64,000 nucleotides of DNA from Ignavibacteriales bacterium (GTDB lineage Bacteria > Bacteroidota > Ignavibacteria > Ignavibacteriales > Melioribacteraceae): contig JACKAB010000009.1 of the NCBI GenBank assembly GCA_020635285.1, forward strand, positions 124,001 through 188,000. The letters run 5' to 3'. Of this stretch, positions 1 through 7,331 are shown piece after piece. A program made the translations under genes and the position numbers. Position 1 is the first letter of the stretch. Each line of letters begins with the position of its first letter. Below the pieces are notes generated by a model. That model searched no databases, had not been told where the DNA came from, and worked only from the letters and a program-made list of their open reading frames with translations.

Positions 1-20
1 AATTGATCATGATAAATTAA

Positions 21-429
21 GTGGAACTTTCCCAACTTCAGAAAATTATACATTTCATTAATAAACAACTTTCAGAGTTTAATAATTATATTTTATTCTC
101 TCAAACAGATTACGGTCAGCACTTTTTCCCAAAATATAATGCAGTGTTAGGTGTTCCAGAAATTGTAAACCAATATTTGTCGATAGGTGTGTTTGAAGGA
201 AAGGCAAATTTACTAGAGGCTGATTTTAGTTATGGCATTAGATTTAACAATTTGTTTGGCTCCTGTTCAAACTATTATTGGAGATAAATTTGTTGTTTTT
301 CGAGATAAACTGATAAATGATGGAATACTTAATCCTCCTTATACAGATGCTCCAGAGTTCCACGATTCTATTCTGAATGGAATTGAATATTGGAATGGAA
401 AAAAGTTTGTGAAGTATTTCAATCCTTAA
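21..429 (+). CDS. Hypothetical protein, broken by a frameshift
   Basis: Two overlapping reading frames read as one protein of about 135 residues. The first runs from 21 to about 230 and the second from about 232 to 429. Joining them near 228-235 gives a continuous mixed alpha/beta-like sequence with no signal peptide or membrane segment. The first frame follows a stop codon directly and opens with GTG, so the true start could lie outside the window or behind another shift. I do not recognise the family. The shift is probably a sequencing indel, as elsewhere in the window. Nothing nearby suggests a role. Confidence 0.4.
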
Positions 430-487
430 GTAATAAATAAACATTTCAGAATCAACAATAACATTTTATCAAAGACTTTTTTATTTT

Positions 488-523
488 AAAACCTTAAAAT
501 AAGCCTATCAAAAGGTTTTTTTA
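488..523 (+). terminator. Weak rho-independent terminator
   Basis: AAAACCTT (488-495) can pair with AAGGTTTT (512-519), and a run of T follows. The stem is short and AT-rich, so this is a plausible but weak terminator for the first gene. The rest of the 430-708 gap is AT-rich without other recognisable signals. Confidence 0.4.
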
Positions 524-708
524 TTTATTTTTTAAAATTATATATTTCTCTCAGAGTTTAGAAAATTTTAATTCAAAAAAGATAAACTTATTTAATAATT
601 AGTTATTTTTGTTTGAATGGAATGTATTAATCAAGCAATTAGTTAATAAATGATATCAACAAATAGCTTTTAAGATCCACAACATTCTTTAATAAGGACT
701 ATAACAAT

Positions 709-2142
709 ATGAAAACTAGTTTTATATTAATTATTTTATGTTTTACACTTTGCACACAATCCATTTTTACCCAAACCCATCATAAAAATAGAGTGATAAT
801 ACTTTCTGATATTGAAGCTGATCCAGATGATACACAATCAATGGTTCGTTTGCTTTTATATTCTAATCAAATCGATATTAAAGGATTGATAGCTACAACC
901 TCTTGTTGGCATAAAGATAGAGTTGATCCCGCATCCATTAAAAATATAATTAATGCATATAGCGAAGTTCAATCTAATCTATCTCTGCATGAAGATGGGT
1001 TCCCTACATCAGAAGCGCTCTTAATGAAAGTGAAACAAGGTTTACCAAAATATGGTATGCTTGGCGTGGGAGATGGAAATGATTCAGAAGGATCTGACTG
1101 GATTATAAAAGTGCTGGAAGAAAAGGATGAGCGTCCTTTGTGGATATCTGTTTGGGGGGGCGTTAACACTCTTGCTCAATCATTGCATAAAATTAAAAAT
1201 ACAAAATCAGAAATTGAAACAAAAAAATTAATTTCAAAACTGAGAGTTTATACAATATCCGATCAGGACGATAGCGGCACATGGATTAGAAAAAACTTCC
1301 CTGATTTATTTTATATTGTAACTCCAGGAGATAATTATGCGAGTGCAACATGGAGTGCGATTAATACAGTAGTTAAGGGTATTGACAATAATGAAATTAG
1401 CAATGAATGGATTGCGCAAAATCTTCAACAAGATCATGGTCCTCTCGGTGCTGAATATCCCGATGTTGCTTGGGGAGTAGAGGGTGATACACCATCATTT
1501 TTACAATTAATACCTAACGGATTAAATGAAGCTGAGCATCCAGAATGGGGAAGTTGGGGAGGTCGATACGAACTGTACAAACCAGATTTTGCTAAAATTA
1601 AGAAAGGAGATTCGGGAGTTCCATTAGAAGCCGAGACAAGAGAAATCTGGACTAATGCAATTGATAATTATACACCTTATATTTATAAAGAATATGGAAG
1701 AGCTGTTGGTCAGGATACAGTTTCCTTTACTGATTATAAAGTAACTTTATGGCGCTGGAGAAAAGATTTTCAGAATGATTTCGCAGCCAGAATGGATTGG
1801 TGCACTAAATCATTTGAAGAAGCCAATCATCCTCCAATTCCTATTCTAAATGACCCGGAACAAATAACAGTTAAGGCAGGCGAGGGCTTTGGTTTTGATG
1901 CAAGCGGCTCCACCGATCCCGATGGGGATAATCTCAGTTTTTTATGGTTTAACTATCCGGAAGCCGGATCTTATAAAAATTTGATTAAAATTGAAGGAGC
2001 TGAAAATGCTCATGGAGCTTACGTAATAGCCCCTGAAGTTACGAAAAATGAAACTGCACATTTTATTCTAAAAGTTACAGATAAGGGTAAGCCAGCTTTA
2101 TCTAGATATAAACGAATTATTGTAAATATTGTGCCAAAATAA
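709..2142 (+). CDS. Secreted DUF1593 (nucleoside-hydrolase-like) protein
   Basis: This 477-residue protein begins with a clear signal peptide (hydrophobic core, residues 5-20). An acidic motif, DIEADPDD, follows around residues 34-41 and resembles the metal/ribose-binding aspartates of inosine-uridine nucleoside hydrolases. That arrangement is typical of DUF1593 proteins such as the Sde182 cellulose-binding type. The last ~90 residues look like an Ig/PKD-like beta domain, with a DASGSTDPDGD stretch. It is probably a periplasmic or secreted glycoside- or nucleoside-directed protein; the substrate cannot be told from sequence. The next gene lies 216 bases downstream, so it appears to be transcribed alone. 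Confidence 0.75.
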   Translation: MKTSFILIILCFTLCTQSIFTQTHHKNRVIILSDIEADPDDTQSMVRLLLYSNQIDIKGLIATTSCWHKDRVDPASIKNIINAYSEVQSNLSLHEDGFPTSEALLMKVKQGLPKYGMLGVGDGNDSEGSDWIIKVLEEKDERPLWISVWGGVNTLAQSLHKIKNTKSEIETKKLISKLRVYTISDQDDSGTWIRKNFPDLFYIVTPGDNYASATWSAINTVVKGIDNNEISNEWIAQNLQQDHGPLGAEYPDVAWGVEGDTPSFLQLIPNGLNEAEHPEWGSWGGRYELYKPDFAKIKKGDSGVPLEAETREIWTNAIDNYTPYIYKEYGRAVGQDTVSFTDYKVTLWRWRKDFQNDFAARMDWCTKSFEEANHPPIPILNDPEQITVKAGEGFGFDASGSTDPDGDNLSFLWFNYPEAGSYKNLIKIEGAENAHGAYVIAPEVTKNETAHFILKVTDKGKPALSRYKRIIVNIVPK

Positions 2143-2358
2143 AAAGTAAAATTTCAGTCTTGTTCAGCAAATAGGTTTGTAAAAAAAAAGTTGTTAAAAA
2201 GGGGAATTGTAATCGTATTATTTTATTTCTATTTTCATTAGAATAAACTTTTTTATCAGCCCTAATACTTTTTTTAATAGATAAAATTTCCCTAATTTGG
2301 TTAACTAGTTTCTGTGTATTTTGACATATATTATTTTTTGTAAAAACAATATCTTAGA

Positions 2359-3708
2359 ATGAAAACAAAAACATCCAAATCTTTAACCAATACCCACGCA
2401 GAATTAATTCTTGATAATGTTGCTGATGGAGTTTTTACAGTTGACGAAAATTTAGTTATAACTTACTTTAATAAAGCAGCTGAAAAAATTACTGGAATGC
2501 CGAGGGAGAATGTTTTAGGCGAATATTGTTTTGATGTTTTAAGATCTAATATTTGTGAAACTGAATGTCCCATAAGATTTTCACTTGAAACTGGACAAGA
2601 CGTAATTGACAAAAGAGAAAACATACTCCGCATTGATGGAAAAAAAATTCCAATTACAATTAGCGCTGCAATTGTAAAAGATAATAAAGGAAATATGATT
2701 GGCGGCGTTGAAACCTTTAGAGACTTATCTAAAATTGAAGCTCTTGAAAAAGAAATTCATAAAAAATATACTTTCGAAGATATCATTTCTAAAAATCATA
2801 AAGTAATGCAGATCTTTTCTATTCTTCCTAATATTTCAGAAAGTGACAGCTCTGTACTGATTCAAGGAGCAAGCGGAACAGGCAAAGAATTATTTGCAAG
2901 AGCAATTCATAATTTAAGTTTAAGAAAAGACGGACCTTTTATAGCAGTTAATTGTTCAGCACTTCCGGATACTCTTATTGAATCGGAATTATTTGGATAT
3001 GTGAAAGGCGCTTTTACAGATGCAGTAAAAAACAAACCCGGCAGATTTGAACTTGCTAAAGGTGGAACAATTTTTCTAGATGAGATTGACAGCATTCCTC
3101 TTTCAACACAAGTAAAACTTTTACGCGTTTTACAAGAAAAAGAGTTTGAGCCATTAGGTGCAACGCAAACAGTTAAAGCCGATGTTAGAGTTATTTCTGC
3201 AACTAAGGATGATCTAAAACGTTTAGTCCGTCAAGGAAAATTCAGAGATGATTTATTCTACCGCTTAGATGTTGTTAAAATTGAGCTGCCGACATTAAGA
3301 GAAAGAAGGGACGATATACCATTGCTTATTCAGCATTTCATTGAAAAATATAATCATCATATGCACAAAGCAATCACAAAAGTTTCTGATGAAGTGATGC
3401 AAATACTTTTAAATTTTTCATTCGAAGGAAATATTAGGCAGCTTGAAAATATAATAGAGCACGCTTTTGTAATGTGCCAAACTGAAAAAATAGAAATTGA
3501 ACATCTACCACCAGAGATAATTAATACTAGATCACAAAAAGAAGTTAACCTCCAGACAGAAATTCCACTTAAAGAATCTGAACGTCATACAATTTTAGAA
3601 ACACTTGAAAAGCATCATTGGGATACTTTGGAAACTTCAATTGAGTTAAAAATTCACCGCTCAACTCTTTGGCGTAAAATGAAAAAGTACGGATTGTTGC
3701 AGAAATAA
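2359..3708 (+). CDS. PAS-domain sigma-54-dependent transcriptional activator
   Basis: A 449-residue enhancer-binding protein in three parts. A PAS sensor (about residues 12-125) carries a cysteine pair, CETEC, at residues 66-70. An AAA+ sigma-54 interaction domain follows, with Walker A GASGTGKE near residue 170, GAFTDA at 217-222 (a GAFTGA variant) and Walker B FLDEID near 239. A C-terminal Fis-type helix-turn-helix occupies about residues 405-447. There is no receiver domain, so it likely senses a small molecule or redox state directly. A -24/-12 promoter and repeated TTGCA motifs lie just downstream, before the next gene, making the following operon its probable target. The AAA+ family call is secure; the signal is unknown. 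Confidence 0.9.
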   Translation: MKTKTSKSLTNTHAELILDNVADGVFTVDENLVITYFNKAAEKITGMPRENVLGEYCFDVLRSNICETECPIRFSLETGQDVIDKRENILRIDGKKIPITISAAIVKDNKGNMIGGVETFRDLSKIEALEKEIHKKYTFEDIISKNHKVMQIFSILPNISESDSSVLIQGASGTGKELFARAIHNLSLRKDGPFIAVNCSALPDTLIESELFGYVKGAFTDAVKNKPGRFELAKGGTIFLDEIDSIPLSTQVKLLRVLQEKEFEPLGATQTVKADVRVISATKDDLKRLVRQGKFRDDLFYRLDVVKIELPTLRERRDDIPLLIQHFIEKYNHHMHKAITKVSDEVMQILLNFSFEGNIRQLENIIEHAFVMCQTEKIEIEHLPPEIINTRSQKEVNLQTEIPLKESERHTILETLEKHHWDTLETSIELKIHRSTLWRKMKKYGLLQK

Positions 3709-3756
3709 CTATTTGCAATACTGCACAGATTTTTGCACGATGTTGCAGAATTGCAA
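3696..3756 (+). promoter_or_regulatory. Putative enhancer (UAS) repeats for the sigma-54 activator
   Basis: GTTGCAGAA occurs at 3696-3704 and again at 3742-3750. The second copy is part of a perfect dyad, TTGCA-GAAT-TGCAA (3743-3756). Further TTGCA or TGCAC motifs lie between. The cluster sits 75-135 bases upstream of the -24/-12 promoter, the usual position for enhancer-binding sites, and overlaps the end of the activator gene. Binding by the adjacent activator is inferred. Confidence 0.55.
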
Positions 3757-3828
3757 TGCACAACAAAATAAATAACCGCAAAACCCCTATAAATACTTAC
3801 TCTTCCAATAAAATATTTATTTACTAAA

Positions 3829-3845
3829 TTGGCTCGGAACTTGCA
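3829..3845 (+). promoter_or_regulatory. Sigma-54 (-24/-12) promoter
   Basis: The sequence TTGGCTCGGAACTTGCA has GG at 3831-3832 and GC at 3843-3844, exactly 12 bases apart. This matches the TGGC-N8-TTGCA form of RpoN promoters. It lies 29 bases before the first gene of the operon and downstream of the TTGCA repeats. It was the only convincing match I noticed in the intergenic regions I scanned. Confidence 0.75.
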
Positions 3846-3873
3846 CACTTAATAATAAATTAATTGATGTGAG

Positions 3874-4194
3874 ATGAAAACAATTTTAATTCCGGTTTTT
3901 AATAAGAGAATATCTTCCAGATTAGATTGTACGGAAAATTTCCAGTTGATTAAAGTTGATAATGATTCGGTTAAAAGTATAGAAACTGTAAAACACTTGG
4001 CAAAAAATCAGCTGGCTGAATTAAACTTTATACTTTCAATTAAACCGGATACAATTATATGCAATGGTATAACTGATTTTTACACAAATGAATTTAGCAA
4101 GAATAGAATTAGTGTAATTCCTTGGGTACATGGGCAACTGGAAGAAGTTGTTCAAAATTTTTTAACCGGAAAATTGGCAATAAAAAATTATTAA
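3874..4194 (+). CDS. NifX/NifB-type dinitrogenase Fe-Mo cofactor domain protein
   Basis: A 106-residue single-domain protein of the dinitrogenase iron-molybdenum cofactor family (the NifX, NafY and MTH1175 fold). It has the typical opening beta strand (KTILIPVF), a central DTIICNGI strand, and a C-terminal helix ending in FLTGKL. Family members bind Fe-S or Fe-Mo cofactor precursors, but many, like this one, occur away from nitrogenase genes and their role is unknown. It is the first gene after the sigma-54 promoter. A second family member lies six kilobases downstream in the same run of genes. Confidence 0.75.
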   Translation: MKTILIPVFNKRISSRLDCTENFQLIKVDNDSVKSIETVKHLAKNQLAELNFILSIKPDTIICNGITDFYTNEFSKNRISVIPWVHGQLEEVVQNFLTGKLAIKNY

Positions 4195-4233
4195 AATCAA
4201 ACAAAACGAACGGAGAAATTTTGATTTAATACT

Positions 4234-4259
4234 GAGACACTAAAATTTGTCAAGGTCTC
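4234..4259 (+). promoter_or_regulatory. Hairpin before the tonB ribosome binding site
   Basis: GAGAC (4234-4238) and GTCTC (4255-4259) can form a short stem just before a strong GGAGGT ribosome binding site. There is no T-tract, so it is not a terminator. It might affect translation or mRNA processing between the first two genes of the operon. Confidence 0.3.
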
Positions 4260-4272
4260 GGAGGTTTAGAAA

Positions 4273-4938
4273 ATGATTATTAATAAAAATCCAAAAGTTG
4301 ATTTAAAAAGAAAATATGCAAGTCGTTTTGAGATGGGATTTATATTTTCCCTATCAGTGGTAATATTATTGTTTTTATATTTTCCACGCTTTGAAAATTC
4401 GCAAAAAATTATAGAAGTGCCGCAGGAACTTGTGGCAGTTGAAGATGTAGCGCTTACTAAACAAGATGTTGCGCCACCGCCACCTCCAAAACCAATTATC
4501 CCAATTGAAACACCGGCAGAAGATATTCTTGAAGATATTGCTATAGAACAAACAGAATTGAATGTTGAGGATGTAGTAACTAGTGCCCCTCCGCCGCAAT
4601 ACGAAGAAAAAGTAGAAGAGGTTCAGCCCACATTTTTTATTGCAGTTGAAGAAATGCCAGAACCAATTGGCGGAATTGCAGGAATTCAAAGTAAAATTAT
4701 TTACCCAGATATTGCCAAACGAGCCGGCGTGCAAGGTAAAGTTTACATTAAAGCATATGTTGATGAAGAAGGAATAGTTAAAAAAGCCGAAGTTATAAAA
4801 GGTATTGGAGCCGGCTGCGATGAGGCTGCCATTCAAGCTGTTATGCAAACCAGATTTAAACCTGGTAAACAAAGAGGTAAAGCTGTAAAGGTGCAAGTCT
4901 CAATTCCAATTAGATTTGTTTTACAAGCAAGCGTATAA
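4273..4938 (+). CDS. Energy transducer TonB-family protein
   Basis: A 221-residue protein with one N-terminal membrane helix (about residues 22-36), a proline- and glutamate-rich periplasmic spacer containing APPPPPKP, and a C-terminal TonB domain (about residues 130-215). The end shows the typical order YPDIAKRAGVQGKV, VDEEG, and AIQAVMQTRFKPGKQRGKAV. TonB couples the proton motive force to outer-membrane receptors. No ExbB/ExbD genes are adjacent. A very strong ribosome binding site (GGAGGT) precedes the ATG. Its position in a sigma-54-controlled operon beside stress proteins is unusual and suggests uptake of a particular ligand under the inducing condition. Confidence 0.88.
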   Translation: MIINKNPKVDLKRKYASRFEMGFIFSLSVVILLFLYFPRFENSQKIIEVPQELVAVEDVALTKQDVAPPPPPKPIIPIETPAEDILEDIAIEQTELNVEDVVTSAPPPQYEEKVEEVQPTFFIAVEEMPEPIGGIAGIQSKIIYPDIAKRAGVQGKVYIKAYVDEEGIVKKAEVIKGIGAGCDEAAIQAVMQTRFKPGKQRGKAVKVQVSIPIRFVLQASV

Positions 4939-4968
4939 ACTAAATAATATTTAGAGGAATTAATTAAA

Positions 4969-5892
4969 ATGCTCAAAATAAAAAAAATACTTTTCCCAAC
5001 TGATTTTTCTAAGTGTGCCGAGCAAGCTTTTACTCATGCTATTCATTTTGCAAAAGAATTTAATGCAGAATTACACATACTTAATGTAAATACTTTCATT
5101 GAGAACAATCCACAATATATGAGCAGACTTTCCGGTATTACTGATATTAAAACAATGAATGAAGATATAACTAATACTCAAATTAACAAATTAGTAGATA
5201 GTGCTAATTTAGAAAATCTAAAAATTGTGAAAATAAAGAAACACGGAGTGTCTGTTTCCCCAGCAATATTAAAATATGCGAATGATAATGAGATAGATTT
5301 AATAGTTATGGGAACGCACGGAAGAAGAGGTTTAGGACATTTATTCTTAGGAAGTGTTGCTGAAGAAATAGTCCGTTTATCAAAATCGCCAGTGCTTACA
5401 ATTAGAGAAGAAGAAAAACCAACATTAATTTCAAAAATTGATAATATACTTGTACCAATTGATTTTTCTGAACGATCTAACGTTTCCATAAAATATGCAA
5501 TTGAAATTGCTAAAGTTTATAATTCTAAGTTACAACTTTTACATGTTTTAGAAGATACAATTCCTGCTGCATATTCTCTATCCGGAATCATGTCAATTTA
5601 TGATATTGATCCAAATATTGAAGAAAAAATCAAAAATAATATCGAGAAAGTCTTCAAAGAAACTATTAAAACGGAAGTCGAACATCAGAGTTCTGTAACC
5701 AATGGGCATGCTGTAAAAGAAATATTAAACTTTGCTAACAATAATAATACGGATCTAATTGTTATTGCAACACACGGCTTAACAGGTATTGAACATTTGA
5801 TGATTGGAAGTGTTGCTGAAAAAGTTTCAAGAATGGCGCATTGTCCAGTTTTTATCACAAAATCTTTTGGCAAAGATTTATTAGCAAAATAA
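4969..5892 (+). CDS. Tandem universal stress protein (UspA family)
   Basis: A 307-residue protein made of two Usp domains (about 1-145 and 155-300). Each carries the ATP-binding signature G-x2-G-x9-G-S/T: GTHGRRGLGHLFLGSVAEE in the first, and ATHGLTGIEHLMIGSVAEK in the second. Tandem Usps are cytoplasmic, bind ATP and act in stress or energy-limited survival. It starts 30 bases after tonB and ends 17 bases before the kinase-like gene, consistent with one transcript. Confidence 0.9.
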   Translation: MLKIKKILFPTDFSKCAEQAFTHAIHFAKEFNAELHILNVNTFIENNPQYMSRLSGITDIKTMNEDITNTQINKLVDSANLENLKIVKIKKHGVSVSPAILKYANDNEIDLIVMGTHGRRGLGHLFLGSVAEEIVRLSKSPVLTIREEEKPTLISKIDNILVPIDFSERSNVSIKYAIEIAKVYNSKLQLLHVLEDTIPAAYSLSGIMSIYDIDPNIEEKIKNNIEKVFKETIKTEVEHQSSVTNGHAVKEILNFANNNNTDLIVIATHGLTGIEHLMIGSVAEKVSRMAHCPVFITKSFGKDLLAK

Positions 5893-5909
5893 CATGAGGA
5901 AAAATAAAA

Positions 5910-6674
5910 ATGATTCCCGTAGTAAGCGCATATGCCAAAGCTAAAAATTATGTTGAATATCATTCACAATTAACTGAACAAGAAATGATTCAACTTAAGA
6001 AAAAAAATCCTGGAGTAACTCTTACAATTTCTCGTCAAAGTGGAATTGATACAAATATTTTATGTACAAAATTGGATGAAAATTTTTCAGATTACTACCA
6101 AACAAATTGGGTTTATTTCGATAAAGAATTATTTGAAAAAGTTATCAGTGATCATAACTTGCCTCCGCGAATTCAAAAATTTTTAACCGAACAAAAAGTT
6201 CCAGCATTCAGTCAAATGCTAAACGAACTTCTCGGCATTCATCCACCAATTAGAAAACTGATACATAAAATGGCAAGCACAATTTTGAATTTAGCGGAAA
6301 TTGGTAATGTTATTTTAATTGGAAGAGGCGCAAATGTGATTTCTGCAAATTTAAAAAATGCTTATCATGTAAGACTGGTTGCGCCTTTGGAAGAGAGAAT
6401 AAATTTCTATTTAGAAACAACTGATGTTTCAAGAGAAAGGGCAAAAAAAATATTGCTTAACGAAGATGAAAATAGAAGAGACTTTTTATTTAGAACTTTC
6501 AAAAAAGATATTGATGATCCATTAATATATAATCTAACGATTAATGTTTCAAAATACAATTTAGAAGAATTAACGAAAACAATTTTTGAAGCTGTTAAGG
6601 TTAAACAGTATAAAAGAGTTGATAATAATACTACACGAGTAAAATTAAATAGTGAAATAAAAGTAAATATATAA
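5910..6674 (+). CDS. Cytidylate kinase-like family protein with degenerate P-loop
   Basis: A 254-residue protein resembling the cytidylate-kinase-like family found near stress genes in anaerobes. The middle and C-terminal parts fit well: VILIGRGANVI, then VRLVAPLEERI, then a charged stretch DENRRDFLFRTFKKDI. The N-terminal phosphate-binding loop is abnormal. Where relatives have SRxxGSGG, this protein has SRQSGIDTN, losing the second and third glycines. It may therefore be a weak kinase or a nucleotide-binding regulator. It follows the Usp gene by 17 bases. Confidence 0.7.
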   Translation: MIPVVSAYAKAKNYVEYHSQLTEQEMIQLKKKNPGVTLTISRQSGIDTNILCTKLDENFSDYYQTNWVYFDKELFEKVISDHNLPPRIQKFLTEQKVPAFSQMLNELLGIHPPIRKLIHKMASTILNLAEIGNVILIGRGANVISANLKNAYHVRLVAPLEERINFYLETTDVSRERAKKILLNEDENRRDFLFRTFKKDIDDPLIYNLTINVSKYNLEELTKTIFEAVKVKQYKRVDNNTTRVKLNSEIKVNI

Positions 6675-6684
6675 GGAAGGCAAA

Positions 6685-6927
6685 ATGATACAACAAGAAG
6701 ATTTTATTAAAAATAAAATCGGCGGAGAGCAAATGCCGATCAAAAAACAATTTTCAATTATTAATCATCTAAATACTACAGAAGTAAGATATGTTAATCC
6801 TGGCGCACAATATGATGATGAATTGGAAATTAAAGAAAATCACATAGTTAGAAAAACAAAGCTTGATAAAAATAGTTTAATTGAAAGAATGAGTAAAACA
6901 AAAAAGAATATTGATGATATAAATTGA
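6685..6927 (+). CDS. Small hypothetical protein
   Basis: An 80-residue charged protein, mostly hydrophilic, with no signal peptide, membrane helix or cysteines. It begins ten bases after the kinase-like gene with AAGGAAGG as ribosome binding site, so it is very likely translated as part of the operon. I do not recognise the family. The length and composition would suit a small accessory or regulatory protein. Confidence 0.6.
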   Translation: MIQQEDFIKNKIGGEQMPIKKQFSIINHLNTTEVRYVNPGAQYDDELEIKENHIVRKTKLDKNSLIERMSKTKKNIDDIN

Positions 6928-6989
6928 ATTTAGGAATTACAAGGAAGTTTTACTTAAAGGAATAACCAATAAGTAAAAAGGAGGAACCA

Positions 6990-7259
6990 ATGGAAAGTAA
7001 TTATTTAGGTTGGAAAAATACTTTAATTGAGCTTAATGATTTTTGTTGCAAAGTGGAATTCCTGAATAGTAAAATGCGCGATATAGTTGCCTGCAGAAGG
7101 CAAATGGATATTGCTCAATATTTAACATCACTTAGAGAACTCATTAATAAGCATGAGCAAAATCTTTCATTAATATCATTTGTAAAAGAAGCCAACGTTT
7201 TTGCAGGTAAAAATGAAATTATTAATAATGAATTATATCCAAGTATGAGCGGCAATTAA
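6990..7259 (+). CDS. Small hypothetical protein with CC pair
   Basis: An 89-residue, probably all-helical protein preceded by a perfect AAGGAGG ribosome binding site. It contains a CC pair near residue 19 and another cysteine near 35. No family is recognised. Its position between stress-type genes and malic enzyme in a single run of plus-strand genes suggests co-expression. Confidence 0.6.
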   Translation: MESNYLGWKNTLIELNDFCCKVEFLNSKMRDIVACRRQMDIAQYLTSLRELINKHEQNLSLISFVKEANVFAGKNEIINNELYPSMSGN

Positions 7260-7331
7260 TATTGTGTCGAATATTAAAAATAAATTTAGCTATAAATAAT
7301 AAATCCCAATTACTAAAAAATAGGCTGAAAT

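Noticed and set aside
4375..4896. Minus-strand 173-residue frame opposite tonB
   Set aside because: It is a shadow of the proline/glutamate-rich TonB sequence, has odd asparagine- and phenylalanine-rich composition, and shows no homologous motif.
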